A DNA stretch of 46,262 nucleotides from an uncultured Haliea sp. (GTDB lineage: Bacteria; Pseudomonadota; Gammaproteobacteria; Pseudomonadales; Halieaceae), in NCBI GenBank assembly GCA_913061145.1, contig CAJXUQ010000025.1:1-46262 (forward strand), written 5' to 3'. The notes beneath the pieces are model-generated. The model was not told the DNA's origin. It ran no database searches and saw nothing but the letters and a program-made list of their open reading frames with translations. Shown here one piece after another: positions 36,792 through 45,838 of the stretch (positions within the stretch are counted from its first letter, which is position 1; every line of letters starts with the position of its first letter). A program made the translations under genes and the position numbers.

Positions 36792-37439
36792 ATGAAACTG
36801 TTCCGATCCTGCACCGCTCTTTTGTGCACCCTTGCACTCTCTGTCACCGCCCTGCCGAGCCTTGGCTCGGTTGAGGCGGAAGTGGCTGCACTGCGCACAC
36901 AGTGGGAGTATGTGAATTTCGAGCTGGCCGCACAGGAGCAGGAAGCGGCCTATGGCGAGTTGCTGGAGCGCTGCGACACGCTGCTGGCGGCCCAGCCCGA
37001 TGACGCGCAGGCCCTCACCTGGTGTGGCATCGTGCGCTCATCTTTCGCCGGTGTTGTCGGTGGTCTGGACGCACTGGGCTACGCCAAGGCCGCGCGAGAC
37101 GACTTTGAGCGCGCGGTGGCTATTGAGCCGACGGTGAGTGAAGGCGCTGCGCTGGTCAGCCTGGGCACGCTGTACGCCCGGGTGCCCGGCTGGCCGGTGG
37201 GTTTTGGCAACAGCAAAAAGGCCCTGAAGTACCTGGAAGCCGGCCTTGAGGCCAACCCCGAGGGCATCGACAGCAATTTCTTCCTCGCCGAATTCCTCGT
37301 CAGCGAGGGCGAAACCGAGCGCGCGAAGGCGCACCTGCAGCGGGTGTTGAACGCAGCGCCACGCCCCGGCAGAGACGCGGCCGACGCCACCCGCAAAGCC
37401 GAGGCTGAAGCCCTGCTCAGCAAGCTGTCCGCGGACTGA
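36792..37439 (+). CDS. TPR-repeat exported protein
   Basis: This 215-residue protein has a signal peptide (MKLFRSCTALLCTLALSVTA, cleavage near residue 25) and tetratricopeptide-like helices: ELLERCDTLLAAQPDDAQAL, YAKAARDDFERAVAIEPTVS, and KALKYLEAGLEANPEGIDSN followed by TERAKAHLQRVLNAAP. The P-G-W-P-x-G-F-G-N motif between repeats is conserved in a family of exported TPR proteins (TRAP-T-like component) of unknown function. It is probably periplasmic and involved in protein contacts. It starts 56 bases after phoD behind CGGAGA; co-transcription is possible. It is convergent with the LON-domain gene, 16 bases away. Confidence 0.7.
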   Translation: MKLFRSCTALLCTLALSVTALPSLGSVEAEVAALRTQWEYVNFELAAQEQEAAYGELLERCDTLLAAQPDDAQALTWCGIVRSSFAGVVGGLDALGYAKAARDDFERAVAIEPTVSEGAALVSLGTLYARVPGWPVGFGNSKKALKYLEAGLEANPEGIDSNFFLAEFLVSEGETERAKAHLQRVLNAAPRPGRDAADATRKAEAEALLSKLSAD

Positions 37440-37455
37440 CAGGAGCCGGCGGCGC

Positions 37456-38055
37456 TCAACCCTCGCCGCTGATATCGCTCAGGATCAGGTCGAGCTGATC
37501 CATCAACGCCTCGATATCGCCGGCGTTGAGCAGCGCGTATTTGAGCGACTCCTCCAGCGGCAGCAGCTGGGCGAGGGTATAACCGACCTGCCAGGCGTCT
37601 TCGAAGTCGATCTCCAGGCCCATCCGGCGCACATGCGGATGTTGCTTCAGGTTCTCCAGAATTTCGCTCAGGGACAGCCAGGCTTCATCAAGTGCCGCCG
37701 GCTCCGGCATGGGCTCAAACACGACGTTACCCAGCACCAGGCCATTGGCGGCCACCCGCGTGCCACTGAGGTGGAAGCGCTCCCGCCCCTCAATCGTCAC
37801 CCCGAGCAAGCCGTTGGGCAGCTGGTCGAAGTCAACGATACGGGCCAGCGTACCGAGGTCGCCCAACTGCTGGCGGGACCCCTTGGGCGCCACCTCCTCG
37901 CCGCGGCGCAGCCAGACCACACCAAAGCCGGTCCCGCTCTTCATACAGTCGCGAATCAGGTCCAGATAGCGCTGCTCGAAAATCTGCAGGGGCATTTTGC
38001 CGTAGGGCAATAACACCGCGGAGAGCGGAAAGAGGGGCAGTTCTGTTGCGGACAT
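37456..38055 (-). CDS. LON peptidase substrate-binding domain protein
   Basis: This 199-residue stand-alone N-terminal Lon-type (PUA-like) domain lacks the ATPase and protease parts. It opens ELPLFPLSAVLLPYGKMPLQ with IFEQRYLDLI, the family signature, then has GFGVVWLRRGEEV and DFDQLPNGLLGVTIEGRERF. The length is typical of the YcgN-like stand-alone proteins. ATG at 38055 has AGGAG 6 bases upstream; the long upstream frame is a shadow of the YkgJ gene. It ends a four-gene operon with mpl, an RND protein and a YkgJ-like protein, overlapping the previous gene's neighbourhood by a 13-base gap. Its molecular role is not known. Confidence 0.9.
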   Translation of the reverse strand: MSATELPLFPLSAVLLPYGKMPLQIFEQRYLDLIRDCMKSGTGFGVVWLRRGEEVAPKGSRQQLGDLGTLARIVDFDQLPNGLLGVTIEGRERFHLSGTRVAANGLVLGNVVFEPMPEPAALDEAWLSLSEILENLKQHPHVRRMGLEIDFEDAWQVGYTLAQLLPLEESLKYALLNAGDIEALMDQLDLILSDISGEG

Positions 38056-38068
38056 CAGGAACTCCTGT

Positions 38069-38326
38069 TCAGTCAGGGCGGCTGAGGATTTCCAGCTGCT
38101 CCAGGTTGGCCAGCGCGGCCGCACGGCTGTCACCACACACCGCGATGTCGGCCTGAAAAGCGCTGCATACGGCCGGCCGCCGCGGGTCCCCGAACAACGC
38201 GCAGAGACGCCCCGGCGTGAGATGGGCACAGGTCACACCCGCAGGCTTGCCCTGCGGCATGCCAAAAAACGGGGTGACGATGGAGGGCGCCACACAACAG
38301 GCGCCGCAGCCAGCCCGGCACTGCAT
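38069..38326 (-). CDS. YkgJ-family cysteine-cluster protein
   Basis: This 85-residue protein of the YkgJ family coordinates zinc or an iron-sulfur cluster through conserved cysteines: MQCRAGCGACCVAPSIVTPF carries C3, C7, C10 and C11; further cysteines are in AGVTCAHLTPGRLCALFG and RPAVCSAFQADIAVCGD. The G-C-G-x-C-C and R-P-x-x-C-x-x-F motifs are characteristic. Function is unknown. The ATG shares one base with the RND gene's stop (TGATG), a translational-coupling arrangement. Confidence 0.88.
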   Translation of the reverse strand: MQCRAGCGACCVAPSIVTPFFGMPQGKPAGVTCAHLTPGRLCALFGDPRRPAVCSAFQADIAVCGDSRAAALANLEQLEILSRPD

Positions 38327-40947
38327 CAGCCGCCCCCCGGCACCAGCGCTGTGTCGGCCTCGGGGCCCAGCGGGCGCATCAGCAGAATCAGTTTCGGCAG
38401 CAGTAGCAGTGCGCCAATCACCGCGACAGTCATGGCCAGCACCGTCAGCAGCCCGAAATAGATGCTCGGGTTGAAATTGGACAGCGTCAACATTGAGAAG
38501 CCGATCACCACGGTGACCGTGGTGTAGTACATGGCACGGCCAATGCTTCGGTGGCACCGGTACATGGCTGCCAGGTAGTTACGATCAAGCGGGAACTCGC
38601 GCTGGAACCTGTGTACATAGTGGATGCAGTCGTCAACGCCGATGCCCACCACGATCGCGGCGATGGTAATGGTCATGATATCCAGCGGAATGCCAGCGAG
38701 CCCCATGACACCGAGTACCATACCGGCCGCCACAATGTTGGGCGCCAGGGCGATAAAGGCGAGGGACAGGGAGCGGAACAGCAGCAGGAACATCAGCATG
38801 ATGGCAACAAAGACCGCACCCAGCGTGAGAATCTGGGACTTGAACAGGCTCTGTAACACGTTGTTGTAGAGCACCAGCATGCCGGTGAAGCGGATGCGCT
38901 CCGGCGCCATGCCGGTCACCTCCACCAGCTCGCTGTGCAGGCGCGACAGGAAGGCATCCCGACGCAGTTCCTCACTGGTTTCCTTCACCCGTACCGTAAT
39001 CCGCGCCTGCTCCTTGGATTCAGAAAAGTAGGGGGCAACCATCAGTTCGGCAACATCCGCTGGCAGGCTTTTCTGCACCAGCGCCAGCTCCACACTGCCG
39101 ATATCCTCTCCCAGCAGGTCCTTGACCACCGCGAAGGTGGTGGACAGGGAAAGCACCTTGCCCGCCTCCTCCTGACGGGCGACATGCTGGTGCGCGGCAT
39201 CCAGCACACGCATGCCTTCGAGGCTGAACCAGTAGCTGGGGGTGAAGCTTTCGCCGCCACCGCTGAACTCATCGAAGCCGCCGCCAAACTCATCGCCCCA
39301 CTCGTCCGCGCCCGGGTCGCCGGCCACCTCGAAATCTGCCATATCGTCTTCGAGGAACGGATCGTCATCCGCGGGCGGCTCGGGAGCCGGCTGCATATCC
39401 TCCAGGCCGGGCAGCGGGGCGCCCGCTTCCGGACCGGAAAAAATGATATCCAGCGGAATGGTGCCACCGAGCCGGGAGTCCAGCAGCTCCATACCCTGGT
39501 AGATCTCGGTGGTCTCCTTGAAATAATCGATGAAGCGGTTCTCCACCTGCAGGCGGGAGATGCCGAGGGCGGTCAGGCCGATCACCACCGCAGTGGCCAC
39601 CAGGATGGTCCTGCCAAAGTGCTCCGTGGCCCGGGCAAAGTGCAGGGTCAGGGGCTCGCCCTCCTGACGGAAACGGAACGGGCGCCCCTTGGGCCACACT
39701 TCGATCAGGCAGGGCACCATAACGAAAGCCAGGAACAGGGCCACCAGAATGCCCACTGTCATCATCCAGCCGAAGTCGATCACCGGCTGGATGCCGGACA
39801 CCACCAGCGACATGAACGCCACGATGGTGGTGATACCCGTGTAGACGCAGGGCACCGCCATCAGGGCCACGGTCTGCAGCACGCGATCGTGCAGATCCCC
39901 CTCCGGGTCCTCCGCGTGCAACTCCCGATAGCGCACCACCAGGTGTATCGCAATCGCCAGGCTGATGATGAGCAACACGGCGACGAAGTTCGACGAGATA
40001 ACCGTCATGCGCCAGTCCAGCCAACCCAGCAGGCCCAGCATCACGGTCACTGATGCGATACAGGTTGCCAGCGGAATCACGGTCCAGCGGACGCGGCGGA
40101 AAATGAGCGCCAGCACCACCAGCATCACCCCGAGTATCGCGCTGCCGAACAGCACCAGGTCGCTGCGCACAAAACTAACCATGTCCGCGGTGATCATCGG
40201 CACCCCGCCGACGAAAATCCGGGCATGCTGCCGATACCCGTCGGCGATCGTGCGCACCGACTGCACCAGCTCGCTCTGCTGCTCAAGGGCTTGCGCCGTA
40301 TGCGCCTTGAAATCAACTTCAACGGCGTGCAGGGCCTCCTGCTCGGCAGCGCTCAGGGTGCCCGCCTCCGCCTTGGCACGCAGGGCGTCACGCTGCTGCA
40401 ACAGGTCAAAGTACCGCGTGTCGCGCTGCAGGTTGACCTGCACCGCAGTCAGGTCCCCGGCGCGACTGGCCAGCAACTCGGCGTAAATGGGGCTGGTGGT
40501 GAACTCCTCCAGCGCCATCGCGCGGTCCACATCCGGGTCGTTGAGGCTGGGCAGGGGGTCACCCGAGGTGATGTCCGAGAGGCTGACCGGCGGACTCTCC
40601 AGCAGGGGCACATCCCACACCGTCACCACCGAGGACACGCGCGGCAGTGCCCGCAACTCGTCCGCCATCCGCCGCAGCGGGTCCAGCGAAGCGTCGCTGA
40701 GCAGCGGTGCCTCCGGTTGCCAGGTCAGCAGCAGGAAGTCTTCCGCCCCGTACTCGGCGGAGACCTCGCGAAAGAAATCCAGTGCCGGATCGCCCTGCAA
40801 CATCAAAGAATCGGCGGAGGCATCGAGCTTGATTTTGCCCAGCTGGGAAGCGCTGAGCGCCAGCAGCAGTGCCACCAGGCCCAGGGAGAGCCAGGGTCTG
40901 CGCAGAACCAGCGCGTCGTAGGCGTGAAGCAGAGGGTGTGAGCGCAT
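38326..40947 (-). CDS. RND-superfamily exporter (MMPL/HpnN-like)
   Basis: This 873-residue inner-membrane transporter of the RND superfamily has two homologous halves, each with a large periplasmic loop after TM1 and a bundle of five more helices (for instance LVLFGSAILGVMLVVLALIF, VISSNFVAVLLIISLAIAIH in the first half and AFIALAPNIVAAGMVLGVMG, ITIAAIVVGIGVDDCIHYVH in the second). The G-V-D-D-C-I-H motif is typical of the MMPL/SSD-like branch, which moves lipids or hopanoids. Residues ~517-569 form an unusual acidic, glycine-rich insert (DDDPFLEDDMADF, DEWGDEFGGGFDEFSGGG). The start overlaps the mpl stop by 1-4 bases. Substrate unknown. Confidence 0.88.
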   Translation of the reverse strand: MRSHPLLHAYDALVLRRPWLSLGLVALLLALSASQLGKIKLDASADSLMLQGDPALDFFREVSAEYGAEDFLLLTWQPEAPLLSDASLDPLRRMADELRALPRVSSVVTVWDVPLLESPPVSLSDITSGDPLPSLNDPDVDRAMALEEFTTSPIYAELLASRAGDLTAVQVNLQRDTRYFDLLQQRDALRAKAEAGTLSAAEQEALHAVEVDFKAHTAQALEQQSELVQSVRTIADGYRQHARIFVGGVPMITADMVSFVRSDLVLFGSAILGVMLVVLALIFRRVRWTVIPLATCIASVTVMLGLLGWLDWRMTVISSNFVAVLLIISLAIAIHLVVRYRELHAEDPEGDLHDRVLQTVALMAVPCVYTGITTIVAFMSLVVSGIQPVIDFGWMMTVGILVALFLAFVMVPCLIEVWPKGRPFRFRQEGEPLTLHFARATEHFGRTILVATAVVIGLTALGISRLQVENRFIDYFKETTEIYQGMELLDSRLGGTIPLDIIFSGPEAGAPLPGLEDMQPAPEPPADDDPFLEDDMADFEVAGDPGADEWGDEFGGGFDEFSGGGESFTPSYWFSLEGMRVLDAAHQHVARQEEAGKVLSLSTTFAVVKDLLGEDIGSVELALVQKSLPADVAELMVAPYFSESKEQARITVRVKETSEELRRDAFLSRLHSELVEVTGMAPERIRFTGMLVLYNNVLQSLFKSQILTLGAVFVAIMLMFLLLFRSLSLAFIALAPNIVAAGMVLGVMGLAGIPLDIMTITIAAIVVGIGVDDCIHYVHRFQREFPLDRNYLAAMYRCHRSIGRAMYYTTVTVVIGFSMLTLSNFNPSIYFGLLTVLAMTVAVIGALLLLPKLILLMRPLGPEADTALVPGGG

Positions 40948-42317
40948 CAGGAGGTTGCCGCCTTTAATTCGTCGAGGAGAAGCTGGTGGATGCCACCGAA
41001 GCCGCCGTTACTCATGATCACCACCCGGTCACCCGGTCGCGTGTCCCGGGCCACCCGCCTGGCCAGTTCGCCCACATCACTGGACACCGCAGCGGGCACG
41101 GGACTTTCGGCAGCGAGGGCGTCAAGCGACCAGTCCATGCCCGGGGGCTGAAACCAGTACACGGCATCGGCATCGCGGGTGCATGCGACCAGGGCGTCCC
41201 TGTGTTGACCGATACGCATGGTATTCGAGCGCGGTTCAACCACGGCAATCACGCGCCCGGTGGCGCTGGCCCGCACCCCCTGCAGCGTGGTCGCAATCGC
41301 CGTGGGGTGGTGGGCAAAATCGTCGTAGACCATCACGCCACCCACGTCGCCGAGCAGTTCCAGCCGGCGTTTCACGCCGCGAAATGCGGCTACTGCCCGC
41401 GCGCCCTGCTGCAGCGGCACACCAACATGACGCGCCGCCGCCAGCGCCGCCAGCACGTTCTCGACATTGTGTCGCCCAAGGAACCCCCAGGCGATTTCCT
41501 CTGTCGCCCCGGACGGGTCGCGCACCGAGAAACGGGATCCATCGGCCGCCAGCAGCGTCGCCGCCCAGTCCGGCGATCCGCTCAGGGCAAACGCCTGGGT
41601 CGGCGTCCAACACCCCATTGCCAGGGTCTCATCGACCGCGCCCACACCCTGCGGGTGAATCACCAACCCCTCACCCGGCACACAGCGCAGCAGGTGATGG
41701 AACTGGCGCTGAATAGCCGCGAGGTCGGGGAAGATATCGGCGTGGTCGTACTCGAGATTGTTGATGGTCAGCGTGCGAGGCCGGTAGTGAACGAACTTGG
41801 AGCGCTTGTCGAAGAACGCGGTGTCGTATTCATCCGCCTCTACCACAAAGAAATTGCCGGCAGTGCCGCGCGCCGACTGGCCGAAGTTTGCCGGTACGCC
41901 GCCGATGAGAAAGCCCGGGGCCAGGCCGGCGTCTTCGAGAATCCAGGCCAGCAGGCTGCTGGTGGTGGTTTTGCCGTGGGTGCCGGATACCGCCAGCACC
42001 CATTTGCCCCGCAGCACGTGCTCCGCCAGCCACTGCGGCCCCGAGGTGTAGGGCAGACCTGCGTTTAGCAGGTACTCGACCGCAGGGTTGCCGCGGCGCA
42101 TCGCATTCCCGACGACAACGGTGTCGGGCGCCGGTTGCAGGTGCTCGGGGGCGTAGCCCTCCATGAGCTCAATGCCCGCGGCCTGCAATTGTGTGCTCAT
42201 GGGCGGATACACGTTGGCATCGGAACCGGTGACCCGATAGCCGAGCTCCCGCGCCAACAAGGCGATCCCACCCATGAACGTGCCGCAAATACCCAGAATA
42301 TGAATGTGCCCGCTCAA
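40947..42317 (-). CDS. mpl: UDP-N-acetylmuramate:L-Ala-gamma-D-Glu-meso-DAP ligase
   Basis: This 456-residue murein recycling ligase attaches the imported tripeptide directly to UDP-MurNAc. It has an N-terminal HILGICGTFMGGIALLAREL (Mur ligase UDP-binding fold), the ATP-binding loop VSGTHGKTTTSSLLAWILED (~110-129), GGVPANFGQSARG and VVEADEYDTAFFDKRSKFVH, which separates Mpl from MurC, and the C-terminal domain with VYDDFAHHPTAI. Length and order fit E. coli Mpl. It begins the operon that runs into the RND, YkgJ and LON-domain genes and is divergent from the phosphofructokinase gene across 175 bases. Confidence 0.96.
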   Translation of the reverse strand: MSGHIHILGICGTFMGGIALLARELGYRVTGSDANVYPPMSTQLQAAGIELMEGYAPEHLQPAPDTVVVGNAMRRGNPAVEYLLNAGLPYTSGPQWLAEHVLRGKWVLAVSGTHGKTTTSSLLAWILEDAGLAPGFLIGGVPANFGQSARGTAGNFFVVEADEYDTAFFDKRSKFVHYRPRTLTINNLEYDHADIFPDLAAIQRQFHHLLRCVPGEGLVIHPQGVGAVDETLAMGCWTPTQAFALSGSPDWAATLLAADGSRFSVRDPSGATEEIAWGFLGRHNVENVLAALAAARHVGVPLQQGARAVAAFRGVKRRLELLGDVGGVMVYDDFAHHPTAIATTLQGVRASATGRVIAVVEPRSNTMRIGQHRDALVACTRDADAVYWFQPPGMDWSLDALAAESPVPAAVSSDVGELARRVARDTRPGDRVVIMSNGGFGGIHQLLLDELKAATS

Positions 42318-42492
42318 GCGCCGCTCCCGTTTCTAAAGCGGCGCAGTTTAGCACGCAGCCGGCAGCCGCAGCAGTCATCGTCAGGAACTGTCACAGCCAC
42401 GGTCTACAAGCGCGCCAGTTTCCCGTATCATCGCGACCTGACCAGAATGATACTTCCCGCGCCAGAGGCGCCGGGTTCACTACGGACGCACT

Positions 42493-43755
42493 ATGCCTGT
42501 CAAAAATGCCTTCTACGCCCAGTCTGGTGGTGTTACCGCCGTTATCAATGCCTCCGCCTGTGGCGTTATCGAAACCGCGCGGGCAAACCGCAAACAGATG
42601 GGCAAGGTGTATGCTGGCCGCAACGGCATTATCGGCGCACTGCGCGAAGACCTGATCGACACCAGCAAGGAGACGCCAGCAGCCATTCGCGGCCTGCTTA
42701 GCACCCCCGCCGGCGCCTTCGGCTCCTGTCGACACAAGCTCAAGAGCCTGGAAGAAAACCGCGCCGAGTACGAGCGCCTGATCGAGGTGTTCCGTGCACA
42801 CAACATCGGCTACTTCTTCTATAACGGCGGCGGTGATTCCGCCGATACCTGTCTCAAGGTATCGCAGCTCAGCCAGTCCATGGGCTATCCGCTGCAGGCG
42901 ATTCACATTCCCAAGACCATCGACAACGACCTGCCCCTGACCGATACCTGTCCCGGGTTTGGCTCGGTAGCCAAATACGTCGCCGTATCCACGCGGGAAG
43001 CGGCGCTGGACGTGGCGTCCATGTGTGCAACCTCGACCAAGGTGTTCATTCTGGAGGTTATGGGCCGCCACGCGGGCTGGATCGCCGCCGCCGCGGGCCT
43101 GGCCGCGGAGCAGGAAGGCGATGCACCGCACATCATCCTGTTCCCGGAGGTGGCGTTCGACCGTGCCAGGTTCCTCGCGCGGGTGCAGCGCACCGTCAAG
43201 CGCTGGGGGCACTGCGTTATCGTCGCCTCGGAGGGCACGCAGGACCGAGAGGGCCGTTTCCTCGCCGAATCGGGGCTCACCGACGCCTTCGGCCACAGCC
43301 AGCTGGGTGGACTGGCGCCCTCCCTCGCTGACATGATCAAACAGGAACTCGGCTACAAGTACCACTGGGCGGTTGCCGACTACCTGCAGCGCTCTGCTCG
43401 CCACATCGCCTCACAAACCGATCTCGACCAGGCTTACGCCGTCGGACGGGCCGCCGTTGAAATGGCCCTGCAGGGCCGCAACGCTGTCATGCCCGCCATC
43501 GTGCGCGGCAAGGGAAAGAAGTACAGCTGGCACATTGGCGAAGCCCCCTTGGAGGCGGTCGCCAATCGGGAAAAGAAAATGCCCCGGAGCTACATCAGCC
43601 GCGACGGCTTCGGCATTACCGAGGAAGCGCGAGCCTACCTCGCGCCCCTGATCGCCGGCGAAGCCTACCCGGACTACCGCAACGGCTTGCCGCGCTACGT
43701 GCGGCTGCGCCTGACGCCGGTGCCACGCAAGCTAAAGTCGGCGTTCAAGGTTTAG
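42493..43755 (+). CDS. pfp: Pyrophosphate-dependent 6-phosphofructokinase
   Basis: This 420-residue phosphofructokinase opens FYAQSGGVTAVINASACGVI. It carries FYNGGGDSADT (~110-120) and PKTIDNDLPLTD (~140-151): the lysine of P-K-T-I-D-N-D, in place of glycine, marks pyrophosphate rather than ATP use. FGSVAKYVAVSTREAA and EVMGRHAGWIAAAAGLA follow. It would phosphorylate fructose-6-phosphate reversibly with PPi. The gene for inorganic pyrophosphatase, which destroys PPi, lies 56 bases downstream on the same strand. Confidence 0.9.
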   Translation: MPVKNAFYAQSGGVTAVINASACGVIETARANRKQMGKVYAGRNGIIGALREDLIDTSKETPAAIRGLLSTPAGAFGSCRHKLKSLEENRAEYERLIEVFRAHNIGYFFYNGGGDSADTCLKVSQLSQSMGYPLQAIHIPKTIDNDLPLTDTCPGFGSVAKYVAVSTREAALDVASMCATSTKVFILEVMGRHAGWIAAAAGLAAEQEGDAPHIILFPEVAFDRARFLARVQRTVKRWGHCVIVASEGTQDREGRFLAESGLTDAFGHSQLGGLAPSLADMIKQELGYKYHWAVADYLQRSARHIASQTDLDQAYAVGRAAVEMALQGRNAVMPAIVRGKGKKYSWHIGEAPLEAVANREKKMPRSYISRDGFGITEEARAYLAPLIAGEAYPDYRNGLPRYVRLRLTPVPRKLKSAFKV

Positions 43756-43811
43756 ACACAGCCTGCTATACTCCGCAGCCCAATTAGCAACCACTTACCA
43801 CAGGAAAGCCC

Positions 43812-44357
43812 ATGAGCCTGCACCTCGTGCCCGCCGGGAAGAACATTCCCGATGAAATCAACGTCATCATCGAAGTCCCCGCACATTCAGACCCGGTCAA
43901 ATACGAGGTTGACCACGACAGTGGCGCCATCATGGTAGACCGCTTCATGACCGCGGCAATGTTCTACCCCTGCAACTACGGCTACATCCCGAACACGCTG
44001 GCAGACGATGGTGACCCGCTGGACGTCCTGGTCCACACGCCGCACACCGTGATCAGTGGCTGCGTGATCCCCTGCCGCCCCGTGGGCATCCTGCATATGT
44101 CCGACGAAGCCGGCGGCGACGCCAAGCTGATCGCGGTGCCGACCGACAAACTCAGCAAGGCCTACAAGGACATCAAGGAAGCGACCGATCTGCCCCCGCT
44201 GCTGATCCAGCAAATCCAGCATTTCTTCGAGCACTACAAGGATCTGGAACAGGGCAAATGGGTGAAGATCGAAGGCTGGGGCACCGCCGACGAAGCGCGC
44301 AAGGCGATCGTCGATGCCGTGCGCAACTTCGACGAGACCAGCCAGATCGACCGCTGA
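43812..44357 (+). CDS. ppa: Soluble inorganic pyrophosphatase (family I)
   Basis: This 181-residue family I pyrophosphatase hydrolyses PPi to phosphate, pulling biosynthetic reactions forward. Metal-binding acids are in the signature [10 protein letters not shown], and [20 protein letters not shown] is the conserved substrate loop. [16 protein letters not shown]-like [13 protein letters not shown] near the C-terminus fits the family. ATG follows CCACAGGAAAGCCC. It is probably co-transcribed with the PPi-type phosphofructokinase gene. Confidence 0.97.
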   Translation: MSLHLVPAGKNIPDEINVIIEVPAHSDPVKYEVDHDSGAIMVDRFMTAAMFYPCNYGYIPNTLADDGDPLDVLVHTPHTVISGCVIPCRPVGILHMSDEAGGDAKLIAVPTDKLSKAYKDIKEATDLPPLLIQQIQHFFEHYKDLEQGKWVKIEGWGTADEARKAIVDAVRNFDETSQIDR

Positions 44358-44371
44358 TCCCATTGCGATCA

Positions 44372-44399
44372 CCGGGGCCGGCCCCGTGCCGCGCCCCGG
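44372..44399. terminator. Hairpin between convergent ppa and vanY-like genes
   Basis: CCGGGGC (44372-44378) can pair with GCCCCGG (44393-44399); CGGGGCCGGCCCCG at 44373-44386 is an alternative perfect palindrome. It is in the 72-base convergent gap without a T-run; a weak call. Confidence 0.3.
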
Positions 44400-44429
44400 C
44401 TTCCCTACCGCTCACCCGGCACACCGGGT

Positions 44430-45125
44430 TCACTCACACCAGTTGTCCGCGACGGCGACATAGCGCGCCAACAGCGCCGGCAGTTCCGCTTCGACCTCAT
44501 CACGCAAGGCCAGCGGCTCCGCTGCGCAATCCCAGCACTCACACAGAGTCTCGGCGGTAATGCACCCTGCCAGCTCACGGGACAGCGGCGCAAAACTCAG
44601 GTGCCAGCGTTCCGGCGCCACCCCCCCGCGGTCCTGCGCGTAGGGACGGAAGAAACCCTCCGAAGCATGCGTGGCCATACGTTCATCCAGCCAGCGATGC
44701 AGCGCATCAAATGGACCACCGGGTGCCACCTCTGCTGGCGTCAGCTGCACGCTGTACCCGGCCGGCACGGCCCTCGCATCGTACACATCGAGATCCGTAC
44801 CCCAGTGATGACGCGAGGTGCCCGGCAGGGCGGAGAAGCGCAGGATGGCGTGCAGACGCGCCGTCGCCGACAGGCTGCGAATATCCAGCGGGGCGCCCGC
44901 CTCATCGTGGACCGCGCGTTCCCCACGGGCCTTGCCATTCCAGATCAGGCACTGGCGCGCGTAGGAGCGGTAGCTGCTGGCAATAGCGAGTTCAAAACCG
45001 GCTGCGCGGGCCGCGACCCGCAGGCGCTGGAAAGCGGCCGCCGCGTCAGGCTGCAACCGGTGTCCGCTGTCGACCTCTACCAGATGGCTGTCGTCGCGAC
45101 CGGTAAGCTGCGCAACGCTCAGCAT
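44430..45125 (-). CDS. M15B D-alanyl-D-alanine carboxypeptidase (VanY-like)
   Basis: This 231-residue zinc peptidase of the LAS group trims the terminal D-Ala of peptidoglycan stem peptides or acts on their crosslinks. The S-x-H-x(n)-D zinc motif is GTSRHHWGTDLDVYD (~102-116), the second catalytic His is in PERWHLSFAP (~169-178), and IASSYRSYARQCLIWNGKAR precedes them as in VanY/DdcX proteins. There is no signal peptide in the chosen frame, so it may be cytoplasmic or have an undetected start. The ATG overlaps the sfsA stop by 7 bases, so it is the third gene of an aminotransferase-sfsA-vanY operon. Confidence 0.9.
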   Translation of the reverse strand: MLSVAQLTGRDDSHLVEVDSGHRLQPDAAAAFQRLRVAARAAGFELAIASSYRSYARQCLIWNGKARGERAVHDEAGAPLDIRSLSATARLHAILRFSALPGTSRHHWGTDLDVYDARAVPAGYSVQLTPAEVAPGGPFDALHRWLDERMATHASEGFFRPYAQDRGGVAPERWHLSFAPLSRELAGCITAETLCECWDCAAEPLALRDEVEAELPALLARYVAVADNWCE

Positions 45126-45838
45126 GGCGGCGACCCCGGTGGATCCAGCGAAAACGGCAGCGGGCGTGCCAGCGCCAGCCCCCGGGGGGATACATCCGCC
45201 TGCCAGGCCAACACCTCCACGCCCGCAGCCATGGCGTCCCGCAGAGCGTCGCGGTAGCCCGGATCGATCGTGCCGGCGCTACTAACACGCACAACACCAC
45301 CGTGCAACACGCAGAACAGCAGCACGCTGCGGGTACGCGCGTCGAGCACCTCGCGCAGGGCATCAAGGTGCTTGCGGCCGCGCTCGCTGACGGCATCGGG
45401 AAACAGACCCTGCCCACCCTCGACACACAGGGTCACTGCTTTCACTTCCACGAAGACGCGCCCCGGGGGGCCGCTGAGCAACAGGTCGGCGCGGCTGCCA
45501 CCGGCGTAGGGCACTTCCGCCGCAATGTCCGGGTAGCCCTCGAAGCCGGGCACAACCCCAGCCTCCAGGGCCGCCCTCACCACCCGGTTGGCCAGCGCAG
45601 AGTGAATACAGGCCAGTCCACGTGACGTCTCCACCAGTTCCCAGGTGTGCGGGTACTTGCGCTTGCCATTAGCCGATTGCGACAGCCAGACCCGTGCACC
45701 AGGCTCCGCACAACCAGTCATGGCGCCGGTGTTCGGGCAGTGCACGGTCAGGACCTCACCCGAGGGCAGTTCAACGTCCGCCAGAAAGCGTTTGTAGCGC
45801 CGCAGCAGGCGGCCCTGCAGCAACGGCGGAAACTGCAC
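45119..45838 (-). CDS. sfsA: Sugar fermentation stimulation protein SfsA
   Basis: This 239-residue SfsA is a conserved putative DNA-binding or nuclease-like protein. It opens FPPLLQGRLLRRYKRFLADV, then has VHCPNTGAMTGCAEPGARVW, the RADLLLSG and VFVEVKAVTLCVEG motif (the E-x-K of a nuclease-like fold), FPDAVSERGRKHLDAL and a C-terminal FSLDPP-like end. It is conserved in length with E. coli SfsA (234). Its start shares one base with the aminotransferase stop, and it runs into the vanY-like gene. Confidence 0.95.
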   Translation of the reverse strand: MQFPPLLQGRLLRRYKRFLADVELPSGEVLTVHCPNTGAMTGCAEPGARVWLSQSANGKRKYPHTWELVETSRGLACIHSALANRVVRAALEAGVVPGFEGYPDIAAEVPYAGGSRADLLLSGPPGRVFVEVKAVTLCVEGGQGLFPDAVSERGRKHLDALREVLDARTRSVLLFCVLHGGVVRVSSAGTIDPGYRDALRDAMAAGVEVLAWQADVSPRGLALARPLPFSLDPPGSPPC

